This document shows, one piece after another, positions 10,527 through 20,143 of a stretch of DNA of 26,417 nucleotides. The stretch lies in assembly GCA_001566295.1 (NCBI GenBank), contig KQ964313.1:1-26417 (forward strand), read 5' to 3'. A program made the position numbers and the translations under genes. Origin of the DNA: Microdochium bolleyi. Its lineage: Eukaryota; Ascomycota; Sordariomycetes; Xylariales; Microdochiaceae. The notes below the pieces were generated by a model. The model did not search any database, had not been told where the DNA came from, and saw only the letters and a program-made list of their open reading frames with translations. Position 1 is the first letter of the stretch. Each line of letters opens with the position of its first letter.

Positions 10527-11558
10527 TTATTGCTTCAACTGCTCCATAACAGTCTCGGAGCCGCCGACCACAAGCCACCCAGCCATCAGGCTGTGCATCC
10601 ACCTGCCCAGTCCTGTCTCCAGAAACACTGGATTCTCCTTCGAGGCTCGCCAGAGCACAGTCTCGTTGACGAACTGGATCCTCCTTGTTGCTGCAGAGTT
10701 CGTTGTGTTCTCGCCTGTCTTCTCGTGGTCCTCGAACTCATCAAAGACCTCCTGGACACCAAGCTTCAGCAACCCACTTGGCGCATCCTTCCACGCTTCC
10801 TTCCCACCCGGCGGTGATAGTCTGAGTATCACCTCGACCCCGATATCATCTTGACCCTTCCTCACCTCGCGGCGCTCTTCAACGACATAGACGCCACAGA
10901 CCCGGTCCCCCGGGATGAAGTCACATTTTGCCAAGTAGCTCGTGGCAAACGTGTCCCCTGCAGCGACTTCATGCTTCGCAGCAACTCCCGGCCTCGCCAG
11001 TCCACCGGATGTCGACGAGTAGCCCGAGTGTCGCCGCACGGCAGGGTGCAAGCGCATGAGGTATGCCTGCGGCGTGTACACGGCGAACATGGACATCGTG
11101 GTGCGGAGGTACGCGTTGATCAGAGTGTCGACGTCCAGGATCTCGCCCAGAGGCTGTGTTTCTGTTGATGTGGGCGAGGGACTGTCTTTGCGGTGGTACT
11201 CTGCTTTGAACCGCCGAGTACTTATCGGCAGCGACACCACGCGTTCCTGAGCAATGACGTAGCCTGCGTCTCCTGCTCCGGAGTCGGTGATATTGGAGCT
11301 ATCGTCTCGGTCGGCGATATCACGCTGTTCTGGCGGTGACCTCTCAATACGAACCGAAAATGTGCTGATGGTCCGCAGGGAAAAGTAATGTTTCCAGTAT
11401 CGCAGCCATACCACCGGCGCGACAACGATCGTCCCTGCCAGGGCTACAGCCACGACGACGGTCCAGCGAGGTGGCAGCCTGAAATATCGGGCAAACGATG
11501 TCGGCAATGATGACCGCGACGAGAGCGACAGCCCGAGACGCTGTGATATACTCGCCAT
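10527..11558 (-). CDS. Membrane-anchored hypothetical protein, 343 aa
   Basis: Single-exon gene. The start is the ATG at 11558; a GTG six codons upstream was not used. The N-terminus is Ser/Arg-rich, followed by one clear membrane segment at residues 32-52 (WTVVVAVALAGTIVVAPVVW), then a hydrophilic domain of about 290 residues. This suggests a type II single-pass topology (inference). The domain has segments that look conserved: VVSLPISTRRFKAEYHR, LINAYLRTTMSMFAVYTPQA, YLAKCDFIPGDRVCGVYVV, FVNETVLWR and GRWMHSLMAGWLVVGG. I have an impression of similar proteins in other Pezizomycotina but know of no assigned function or named domain. The frame is uninterrupted over 1 kb and codon use looks coding, so it is a real gene. 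Neighbours give no clear operon-like link. Confidence 0.8.
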   Translation of the reverse strand: MASISQRLGLSLSSRSSLPTSFARYFRLPPRWTVVVAVALAGTIVVAPVVWLRYWKHYFSLRTISTFSVRIERSPPEQRDIADRDDSSNITDSGAGDAGYVIAQERVVSLPISTRRFKAEYHRKDSPSPTSTETQPLGEILDVDTLINAYLRTTMSMFAVYTPQAYLMRLHPAVRRHSGYSSTSGGLARPGVAAKHEVAAGDTFATSYLAKCDFIPGDRVCGVYVVEERREVRKGQDDIGVEVILRLSPPGGKEAWKDAPSGLLKLGVQEVFDEFEDHEKTGENTTNSAATRRIQFVNETVLWRASKENPVFLETGLGRWMHSLMAGWLVVGGSETVMEQLKQ

Positions 11559-13514
11559 ATCTTCGGTTGGGAGCACGTGTTGGTGGGCAACAAATGCTGT
11601 TGGATTCTTCAGGCGAACGACCCGATGTGAGTCTCAGATTGTTACCCGATCGTTAAGTACTGCCAACCAGGCACAGTCTTAAAGTGATTCAGCCTCGGTA
11701 AGACCTGGGTAAAACTACCGCCCTCGTATTTCGCATTTGACGGTTGTCAAGGAGGTGACGAAAGGGTCAAGAGGTCCGGCTATGACGATTGCGACGCGAT
11801 CATGATATTCGTTCGGCTTCGAGGTCTTGCAGATCGTTCGGCGGGCTGTTGGGAGGGTAGTGACAGGGAAAAGGGGACAGACTGCGCCGGGCAGGTCTGC
11901 TCAAGACGGAAGGGTGTCGCGCAGCTGAAGAATGAGGCCCTGGATCGAGGGCTGGCGGTCTGGGCTAAGCCGGGGCAGATGGGGAGGGTGAGTAGCTGGA
12001 AAGTCGGGAGCCGACTGTGCTTGGCGGGCGCTGGGTCAAGGGCGAGCTGAATGGGCGTAAAGTAGGTTTTGTCAGCCAGCCAGCGGCGGCGAGACTGGAG
12101 AATGCAGACCTGGAAAGGCCGGAAGGGGTGGGCGGCGACGGCGGGGCCGCGCCGAGAGGCAGCTGGGCTCGAGGACTTGGACCCTGGCACTTTTGACCTG
12201 TGTCACCAAGACCTCGTGGGCCTCGTGCTTGTCGGGCTTCCGTTTTGAGCGGCGGCAGGCGCTACTGCGCATACGAGCTGCCCAACGGGGGTTGCACGGG
12301 CGGACGGGTGGCACCGTGGCATTCATTCTGTTCAAAACGGCTGCGTGGCCCGTACGAGGCCAGACAACTTCTTTAAATCCCCTGCAGTAAAAAGAGATAG
12401 GTTGATAGAGATAAGTGGAGGCTGACAGCTGGTCGGTTTAATACAAGTCCGACCTTACAAAAAGTATATTTTCAGGTTCGTGGTCTCGGCAGTTCGCCGT
12501 CCTGCACCTGCCCGTGATGACAACAACATGGAGACTCTGAGCAGATGATCTCGAATAATTTCGCCTTTGGTGTGGAGACCAAGCAGCCAATGCTTGCTGT
12601 GTTACAGAGCATGGCTGACCCACCCGGACCCACTTTGCCCACGTCTGCCTCGTCAAGGGATACGCTGCTGCCTGGAGTCGTTAAACAGGGAAAGCACTCG
12701 GGCCCATGCTGGATACGTGGATGCTCCACGGCATCGGCGCAACTCAAGTTGGACGAGAAGTGCCCCCATTGTGACATGCTAGACGTAGGTTGCACCCAAA
12801 ACTAGTAAGCCAGACTAGGCATCCCGCGATAGTCGCTGGTACCCGGAAACTACAAGTCTCATGCCGAGATAGATCAAGGGTACGGGTCTCTCGGCTGCCG
12901 ATGGCGAAACGCTCGCACTAGGCTACTGTATTTCCTTACCGACTCATGCGGATGATGCCTTCAGTCAGCCGTCATAGATTATTGTCAGCAACTCGCCTGA
13001 TCCGGCCCCTCCGAATCAAAATTTTCCCGTCCTCTGTATGGCGCAGCCCGATATCTTGAAGAGAATTCGACTACTAATGCCAAGGGGTGGCCAAATTCAA
13101 TGGGGGCAGGGAGGCACGGACCTGTCGGCTGGTCGGGGAATGGTTGTGTGGGTGCGGGACTATTTTATCCTGCTGCCTGGCAAGGCAGTCCGTGCTAGAA
13201 AGATGCTGGTCGTCAATTAGCTTTAGGCGCTAGCGCGTGCAGAATGCGCAGGCCACGACGGTCTACGGCGCAAAGTCAAGCCCGCTTACCCCAAGCTCAA
13301 TCTCCTTCCGCTGCAGGCCAGGAGCAGCCCCGCTTTGACTCGATGCGGGGCCGATGTCCGTGGCAACCTGGCGCCAAGGCCGCCTTCGAGACGCCACGGC
13401 TTTGAAGCGTTCTATTTCATAGAAGGCAAAAGTTCATAAATACCAGATGAATACACTGCACAGTTTAATTAGTCTGCCCGCCTGTTGTTGAACCGAACAT
13501 CAATCATCAATACA
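11559..13514. other. Long intergenic region, probably promoters only
   Basis: About 2 kb between the divergent starts at 11558 (minus) and 13553 (plus). The part at about 11780-12350 is GC-rich, with pyrimidine-rich runs on the minus strand. No open frame in the region resembles a known protein. A TATA-like string CATAAATA lies near 13434-13441, about 115 bp before the monooxygenase ATG. A lost or lineage-specific gene cannot be excluded. Confidence 0.4.
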
Positions 13515-13556
13515 ATGTGGCAATTTGACGGGAACTGTCGCCTGGTACAGCAATGA
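13515..13556 (+). promoter_or_regulatory. 13-codon uORF overlapping the monooxygenase start (ATGA)
   Basis: An ATG at 13515 opens a 13-codon frame whose TGA stop (13554-13556) overlaps the main ATG (13553-13555) as ATGA. It is in a different frame from the monooxygenase. If transcription starts upstream, scanning ribosomes would meet it first. Leaky scanning or reinitiation at the overlap could then set expression. Its use depends on the true transcription start, which I cannot see. Confidence 0.45.
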
Positions 13557-15095
13557 AGATAGCCATCATCGGCGGAGGCATCTCCGGATGCGCCACTTAC
13601 TTACTGCTCAAAAAGCATCTGCACCCGTTGCCAGCTGGTAAACAGTATTCCATCACGATCTACGAAGCCCATGACATGAACAAGGACACCAAGCCCTCCG
13701 AGCGTGCGAAAGGTCTCCCGCATTCCGCCACGCTCACTGTTGGCGGTGGCCTAGGTGTGGGACCAAACGGTCTCGGCGTCTTGAGGCGGTTGGATGAGGA
13801 GGTCTTGCGTGATGTCGTCCGCGGGGGTTATGTCACACCGATAACGATCATGAAGAGCAAAGGCGGCCAAGTCTTAGTACGCGCGAATCAGGGCGACGCT
13901 CTCCCTCCCAATGCAGCCAGCGAGCATGCCATGTCCACCGTTGCCAGCAGCCGGCACTCAATCTGGCGAGCTCTCCGTACGCGAGTTTCTGACAACGACA
14001 TCGTCATCAAGCGGGTTTCTCAAGTTGTCGCCAATCCGGACGGTCCCAATACTATCGAATTTTCGGATGGAAGTCCGCCAATCGAGGCCGATTTGATCAT
14101 CGGAGCCGATGGCTTGAAAAGCCGCGTCAAACTAGCCTTGTTTCCAGAGGCAGAGAAAGACCCGTATCCGCCACGTTACGAGTAAGTGATCACCCTGCCA
14201 GCCTTGATACTCTCGATCATTTCCAGGCCCCCTCTCGAGTCTAACCCGACATAGGGGCCTCGTTGGAGTCGGTGGCTTCATCAGCGCTAGTGGGGTCCGA
14301 GACCACGTCGAGAAAGGAGCTATGAACTTTGTGTTTGGAGGAAATGGCTTCTTCGGCTATTTTTTCTCCGACAGTGCTGAATCGTCACCTGATCGCGATT
14401 CGCCCCACCACATTGCCGACCCAGGCGAACGGCTTGCGTGGTGGTCTACCTACGAGGTGTCAGAGTGCCCCACGACGGCCACCATAGACAAAGGCGCGAT
14501 CACTCGTCAATTACAAGAACGTCACAAGGGCTGGGGAGACCCCGTCATTCAAGAAATTCTACCATCTCTTGAGGTGGATACCATGTGGCCTACTTGGACT
14601 GTTCCGCCGCTCCCCACGTGGGAGCGGGACGGCGTCGTGCTTGTCGGTGATGCGGCCCACGCATTGCCGCCGACCTCCGGTCAGGGATGTTCGCAGGCTC
14701 TGGAGGACGTGGAGGCTTTCGTGCTGCTCCTCAGTCACTCCCTTCAAAACGCAGATCAAGAACAGATTGAGGCGAATCCAAAGAGCCTGGTCAAGACGGC
14801 TGCACGTCAGTATATGGCATTGCGCGTTCCACACGTTACCCAAATACTACGTGAGGCGCAGAAGATTCAAAACTCAAAACGAGATAAGGGGACTATCTCG
14901 GAATATTTGATGTATGGGGTTTTATGGATTATGAGTAAGTCCACTCTCAAGGCTATTCTCTACAACGGTGAAAGCATGTTCGGGCCCCGCTAACTGGACT
15001 TAGGTTTCTTCCCTAGCGTGATGTTCAAGAAGCAATACTCCGTCTTTACGTATAACGTGGCAGACGAGGTTAAGAAAATGACGGATAGTATGTGA
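13553..15095 (+). CDS. FAD-dependent monooxygenase (salicylate-hydroxylase-like)
   Basis: Class A flavin monooxygenase, expected to hydroxylate an aromatic or polyketide substrate with NAD(P)H and O2. The model is join(13553..14181, 14255..14934, 15004..15095), 466 residues. Intron 1 has a CTAACCC branch site. Intron 2 has donor ATGA|GTAAGT and branch GCTAACTGG, and it removes a stop at 14991 that would otherwise shorten the protein. The last exon adds FFPSVMFKKQYSVFTYNVAD. Motifs: dinucleotide-binding GGGISG at residues 7-12, DLIIGADGLKSRVK (the DG motif) near residue 180, and VVLVGDAAHALPPTSGQGCSQALEDVEAF (the GD motif) in the second half. No signal peptide is visible, so it is probably cytosolic. 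No polyketide synthase or other pathway gene is adjacent, so the substrate is unknown. All reading frames are intact. Confidence 0.93.
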
Positions 15096-16003
15096 TCTTT
15101 GATTCTGTGCCAACAGAAACCAAGGATACCACTTCATTTGTCACATGTCTATGTAGCAACACTACACTACTCCCTGTCAGCTTGCTACCTATGTCGATTG
15201 TGGCTATAATAACATAATCTCGGGTTAATAAATATGCATTCTACTCTTATTTCATTTTAGTCTATTCGAGCCCAGCACGCTTTGTCAACGTCTGCCGTTC
15301 CACTATGTTGTGACGGCCAAACCAGCAGGGGACGGCTGTCTGGGCAAGAGGAGCACAAACAAGCCAGGCCGCATGATCGGGCCAGGTACAAGGGCAGGTC
15401 ATGCAGCGGGACCACCACAGGTTTCTTATGTAAGCACGATAAGGATAAGACACGGGTATCGTACCACCGGTCATGCAGCCATGCATGACCCTCACCACGC
15501 CAAGCATGACGGTCAACACCAGAAGGGTGACCGTCAGTGTTCAGGTCGTGACCACACCAGGAGGGCGATGAAGGACAAAGGATATATAGCACGGAGGATT
15601 TCCTAGACAGACAGTCCTTACCTTTGTACTTCAGCGATCAATCTAAGTATCATTCTCACCCATCACTTGAACCAGTCACTCAATTGACGAGAGTGGTATC
15701 TCTTCCAAGAGACACGGCAACACCCAGAGAGAACGACATTCGACAGGAAATGATATTGCATTGGCTTTACCTACCGGCAGAACAGCAACCCAGCGAAGCC
15801 CGACCAGACGGTTGACCCCGGAGGTCGGATCGTGACATATGTGTCGGTACATACCGTTAGGTTCAGGTTTAGCATCCATGTGTTTCGATTTAAACTCTAC
15901 TCGTGCCACGCCCCACCTAGTCGTCGCGCCTTCTAAAAAGCCGCACCACCTAAAGGTGGTGCTATGCAGCAAAGTGACGCGCCAAAACACCAAAAACGTC
16001 AAT
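15096..16003. other. Intergenic, possible LTR remnant
   Basis: About 900 bp without a supported gene. Around 15300-15705 the layout resembles a fungal LTR: a TG start candidate near 15309, a TATA string (GATATATAGC) near 15582, a T/C/A-mixed leader, and a CA end candidate near 15682. I found no second copy, no target-site duplication and no retroelement proteins, so this is only a suspicion. The segment at 15840-16003 may be the 5' part of the following transposon relic. Confidence 0.25.
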
Positions 16004-16800
16004 ATGTCGGTCCAACAGCGCCGACAGAGCAAAATGGCGAGTGCCTTCCGTGAGGAAGACCTCGATAAAGCCATCAGATACCTTGAATCCAACCCAGGTG
16101 CCTCGGTGCGGGCTGCAGCACGCGATTTTGACGTCCCCGAAGCTACCCTCCGAAGGCGCGTCAACAACAAAACACCCACAAAGAAGCCGCACAACCACAT
16201 GTGTAAGCTTACAGATGGTGAAGAGGTGGCCGTTTGCAGGTATATTGATTGTCTGGATTTCGTCAATCTCGCTGTGTAGCCTCGTCACGTTGTAATGTGC
16301 GCAAATCGGATTCTCTGGGCGCGTGCCTCTCACCTGGAGCGCCAGCACTTTTCACCCCTCAAAACTCAATGGGCCACCAGATTCATCAAATGACATGGCT
16401 ATCATAAAGTAATACGTTCTGCAATAAGCTCGGATCGCGCTGCAGCTGAAGATATCAACCGCGTCCATAAGTACTTCAAGAAGCTAAGATACAGCTCGAC
16501 AAAGGTATCCCCCCCGAATACATATGGAACATGGATGAGACGGGCTTCCGGCTCGGGGTCGGTTCAGACGACGTTATTGTTACTAAACGAAGTCGGGCAT
16601 ATAAACACTATATTTCCCTCCCAGAGAACCGTGAGCCGGCAACAAGAATAGAGGCTATCTCTGCAGCTGGAGACTACATCCCCGCGTTCCTCATCCTTCA
16701 GGGGATCGTCCATATGTCGAGATGGTACTGCGTTCCTGAACTTTACCCGAACACCAAGATCGCGACATCACCAACCGGCTTTACACGCCGGGAGCTGAGG
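16004..16800 (+). mobile_element. Relic of a pogo/Fot-like (Tc1/mariner superfamily, DDE_1) transposase
   Basis: From ATG 16004 a frame encodes a CENP-B/psq-type helix-turn-helix (AIRYLESNPGASVRAAARDF, then ATLRRRV) and the linker LTDGEEVAVCRYIDCLDFVNLAV. TAG at 16277-16279 interrupts it and TGA at 16391-16393 interrupts it again (RFIK, stop, HGYHKV). The frame continues through DRAAAEDINRVHKYFKKLR. Near 16490 a -1 change leads to PPEYIWNMDETGFRLGVG, which carries the first catalytic Asp, and on to EAISAAGDYIPAFLILQG and VPELYPNTKIA. The segment with the second and third catalytic acids is absent. Homology fades around 16790, and the open frame runs on to 16980 with no recognisable content. 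Terminal inverted repeats were not found. The element is dead. Confidence 0.85.
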
Positions 16801-17031
16801 AATGCGATGCTCACTGCAGCAGAACCGAGTACAGTAGAGACGAGCCGTGTTATAAAGGGTTGCTTAGAAGACTATTCTTCTGAAAGCGAGGTCCGCAACG
16901 TCTCTTTGTTCTGCCACATCGCTCGATGCAAGTGGGCTGTGAACAATCGAGGCAGAGCACCCGGATCTAGCGACAATTAGTTACTGGTACACGATCTTGC
17001 CCTGCCATCCACCCTATACAAGCAGTCGATT

Positions 17032-17806
17032 ATGGACGACGATCAGCAATACGACTATCCGACGGTGATGTACGGCCAAGATGCATTGACATCGGCGGTC
17101 CCGCGACACGGTATCTTCGCTGATTATCCTATCCTGGCCCAATCTTGGCAAAGGGAACGACATCACGACAATGAGTACACTGCTACGGCGTTGTTCCAAA
17201 ACCACTTCAGCGCAATGTTTCCAGTGTCAGATGGTCACGCCATAAACGCTGAACAACCGGCCCGTCAAGGGCGTGAAAGAATTGACGTTGTTGTCTGGGG
17301 ACAGCCTGGCCTCGGAGAACTCAAGTACATCCTGATCTGCGAGGTCAAAGGGGAAGGTCAAGGTCACACTGCAATGCAGCGACAACTCGAAGAACGTTGT
17401 GAGCTGTTCTTTCAAGAAAATTCAGCTGAACCCTATGTCTTCGGCGCAATAGTGATTCGGACTCGTATTGTTTCTTCCGGGCATGGTCCAACGAATCCTG
17501 TAACCTCCAAAACTCCAGGCGGACTATGTCGATATTGGGGAAGATCCAGAGACCTTCAAGACTATCTGCGAACAGATCAAGGTATGACCCTTGCGCCAAT
17601 ATGATCAAGTCGTAGCACTAAATTCAACATTCTAGCTCGAACACTCTGGTTACCCAAGCGCATACTTGACTTTTGCAGAGGTAGAATATCCGATACCGGA
17701 CAAGAGTACCCAGCAAGAAAGCAGTCAGCAAGGAAGCAGTCAGCATCAAGGCAAACAGGGGAAGCATGGCAAGCATGGCAAGCACGGCAAGCATTATAAG
17801 CACTGA
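17032..17806 (+). pseudogene. PD-(D/E)XK-like hypothetical gene with two frame changes
   Basis: ATG 17032 opens an N-terminal region (MDDDQQYDYPTVMYGQDA) followed by a core with RIDVVVW, an 11-residue loop, and YILICEVKGEG. D85, E104 and K106 fit the D...ExK nuclease-fold signature. A helix with AMQRQLEERCELFF and the strand PYVFGAIVIRTR follow. Coding signal then moves by -1 near 17464 (YCFFRAWSNES) and by -1 again near 17515 (ADYVDIGEDPETFKTICEQIK). An intron at 17582-17635 (CAAG|GTATGA to TCTAG) joins a last exon that ends at TGA 17806, with a Gly-Lys-His repeat tail. Two one-base losses suggest a pseudogene. As written, the first frame gives 190 residues. The nuclease-like fold is an inference from the motif; the role is unknown. 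Confidence 0.6.
17755..17806 (+). repeat. 9-bp repeat encoding Gly-Lys-His tail
   Basis: Four near-perfect copies of a 9-bp unit (GGCAAGCAT and variants) encode GKHGKHGKHGKH just before the stop codon. Immediately upstream, AGCAGTCAGCA is also duplicated (17720-17745). This is a low-complexity, His/Lys-rich C-terminus, prone to slippage and copy-number change. Confidence 0.75.
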
Positions 17807-18044
17807 GTGAAAGTGCCGTCGGATAATTTGGTTTATGGTAGCCTCAGCAGAGCATTGCCGAGTCCAATGGACTTTTCAACAAAGTATGCACGTCGGTATC
17901 CTTCAACAGGATCGGATTCGCAGTTTGACATGATTGGGAGGCTTGGCCATCAATACAATATTTCGCCCTAGCATGCACCTGCCCGTATTCTTGTTTTGAG
18001 GTAATGTCTCACATCTTCTTTCTTTTCGCGTTATTACATACTGT

Positions 18045-18747
18045 ATGTTTGCTTTGCACAATATACTTTCTCCTTGTCGTCTAGGCATGCATAATTTTTA
18101 CGAGCTTCACTGGTGGCGCATCACTCCACATTCGCAAACGGTAGTCCTAAGACATATGGTTGATTCTGGAGTTGCAGGGCAAAGGGCAATCCTCAGCCAA
18201 ATCGACCACCCATCACTGGCCACTTCGGACTCCATTGAGAAACTCTTCGACATCACTCAGGATTTCAATTTCAAATTGCCAATCGATTGCCCTCAGCCAA
18301 CAGCACTGCTACAAATCAGCTGGCGAATTGGCCCGCATCCACTTCCGCCATGTCCGTTGCATACCCCGTCCAATCGCTCCAGGAAACGAACTTCCCCCAA
18401 CCGACATCCGGACGTTTCCTCTGATCGCGGTTGAGGGCGCGAGATGGTACCTCAAGCTAGCTTTCTACCAGCCGCCAGGATTCAGCGAACAAGTCACTGG
18501 CACAGTGGTGATTTATGATCGGGTATCTCTTGGTTCAACTGCTTCCGTCACGGACTGCTACGCCTTACTGTGTGCCCTACGCAGATTGTGTGCGTGGTGT
18601 GAAGATACGTACTCTGTGGCTTGGAAAGATTTGTTACACGACAACGAATACCATTTTTGGCCTTCACTGGCTGGCGATGGGAACAATACTCAAAGTGGCT
18701 GGCCATTTCACTCGTCCATCATAAATAAGCAACTTCCAGGACAATGA
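18045..18747 (+). pseudogene. Fragment resembling the C-terminal part of a fungal PD-(D/E)XK-like protein (PDDEXK_12 type)
   Basis: Two overlapping plus-strand frames seem to belong to one gene. The first (Met at about 18156: MVDSGVAGQRAILSQIDHPS, up to ALLQISW near 18325) gives way to a second (ARIHFRHVRCIPRPIAPGNE onward) ending at 18747. The second part has PLIAVEGARWYLKLAFYQ, VVIYDRVSLGSTASVTDCYALLCALRRLCAWCEDTY. I recall this spacing (a strand with a W..Y/F pattern, then a gS/T-S..d.Y.lL..LR.L..W helix) from the C-terminal region of fungal PD-(D/E)XK nuclease-like proteins. The active-site half is not present, so this is either a truncated relic or an unrelated small gene. No intron joins the two frames convincingly. 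Confidence 0.4.
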
Positions 18748-19078
18748 AAACGCTAGAGGGGCTGCCTCCTACGATTGCTACGTCATGTGATAAGCTTCTC
18801 AATGGGGAATCAACTTGGTAATTTGGCAAGGCCTTTAATTAGACTTAGCTGCTGGCTTATGCCACATGTTTATGTAGCTATGTGAGCTAGACCCAGATCG
18901 TATCGCAGGCAAATGCAAAAGAATCAGGTATGGGAGATACTAGCCACCCTTAAGTAAAGATGAATAAAAATCATTCTCCCAGATAGTTCCTGTGGCTCGC
19001 TTTGTGAGGATGTAATAAACGGGGCGAAGAGTCTCGCTACTTATGATCGCATGACGTTGCGGACGCACATCATTGTAG
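18748..19078. other. Intergenic, nothing recognised
   Basis: A 330 bp AT-richer spacer between two relics, with no supported gene. Confidence 0.4.
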
Positions 19079-19605
19079 CTATACTATAATGCGGATGACA
19101 TGCCCCGACGAACAGCCAATGAAGATCACCGAGCCTCGTACGGCTGACGACGTTGGTCTGTACTTGATAGGGAGCCATATGATCTTTTGACCCTCTTTCA
19201 TAATCCACCTTTTTCCCAGACTAAGGCTAAGACTGGAGGTATCTGGAGCTAAGACCATTCCCTCAGGCGACAGCGATTCGCTTGTCAAAGAGTTTGTAAG
19301 TAGATCGATAGCTCCAAAATCGACAAGTAACGATGTGCTGGATGATGTGCCGAAAGCAAGACTTTCAGTAGGCCTAGCTGGAGTGTCTGGAGTTGCGCGC
19401 CCATTGCCGTGTTCCAGAGGCGCACTGTCTTGTCCTTTGACGCCGGGGCTGCCAACTGACCGTCTGGCAGGAAGGCTAATGCCGTGACCACATCACCGTG
19501 GCCCTCGAGGGTCTGCTGGTGCGCGCCTGTTGCTGTGTTCCAGAGCCGGTGTACCGTCTTATCCCATGATGCCGAAGCTATAACTCTGCCAGTCCCTGGA
19601 GGACG
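19079..19605 (-). pseudogene. C-terminal remnant of a HET-E-like NACHT/WD40 (NWD) protein
   Basis: Reading the minus strand from about 19600: GRVIASASWDKTV, RLWNTATGAHQQTLEGHGDV, then VTALAFLPDGQLAAPASKDK with TVRLWNTAMGAQLQTL. That is the end of one WD40 repeat and most of the next. The frame then changes to TSLLVDFGAIDLLTNSLTSE and finishes with RWIMKEGQKIIWLPIKYRPT and AVRGSVIFIGCSSGHV, stopping at TAG 19079-19081. The W...G..I/LLWLP.eYRP..SAV..g...G..SG.V tail is the usual C-terminal cap of fungal NWD/HET-E-type STAND proteins, which act in allorecognition and immunity-like signalling. The NACHT and effector domains are absent. The frame change and missing 5' part make it a relic. Confidence 0.8.
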
Positions 19606-20143
19606 TCAAGGGTGTCAAACTCGATTCCGCGCCTAACACTTACCCGCCAGAGCCTGTCGGCTTCAGTGTCGACATCGATGGTATGAGCATCGTGGACAAG
19701 GTCGTTCTTGCCGTGCTGTGAAGCATGAACGCCCGGTCAGCTTGAGAGTCAGATTCGACGCCTCAAAACTAACAGCAGACTCTGGAAATCCCAACTCAAA
19801 TTCAAATCCGGACGACTCGTCCCGTGGAAAATAAAAATAATGGCTGAGCGACATCGGTCTGTTGCAGAAGAGTAGAATCGTCGCAGGGTGTCAGTGGTGT
19901 GTGTAGCCGCTTGCATCCAAATGGTCATTCGTTACTTGCTTTGTGCCTCTTCGAGCCTATGGAGGTGCCTGCATCACGTCTGCTTGTATGGCGTGTTAGA
20001 ATGTCTGTCTCACTCTGGGTAGCCAATCTGCAAAGTGACAACCGCAGCCCGGCCAGCCCGTACTCTGCTTCACAGGCTGCAGCCAAACAGGGGCTCGAGA
20101 TTGTACCGCCTGGTTCGAAAGAGGTATATGAACTGGCTCTTTC
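19606..20143. other. Intergenic, nothing recognised
   Basis: About 540 bp between the WD40 relic and the bZIP gene. Short frames exist on both strands, but none resembles a known protein. Confidence 0.4.

Noticed and set aside
11780..12350. Overlapping GC-rich frames on both strands
   Set aside because: Composition-driven open frames, Pro/Ser/Arg-rich in all phases, with no family resemblance.
14935..14993. Monooxygenase ending at TAA 14991
   Set aside because: A good intron (GTAAGT, CTAAC, TTAG) removes this stop and the next exon continues a plausible C-terminus to 15095.
15257..15592. Overlapping frames rich in His/Cys/Trp
   Set aside because: No conserved pattern; possibly within an LTR-like segment.
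17465..17518. 54-nt intron GTATTG..CCAG in the PD-(D/E)XK-like gene
   Set aside because: It would leave the frame unchanged and join to the wrong frame; two single-base losses explain the coding signal better.
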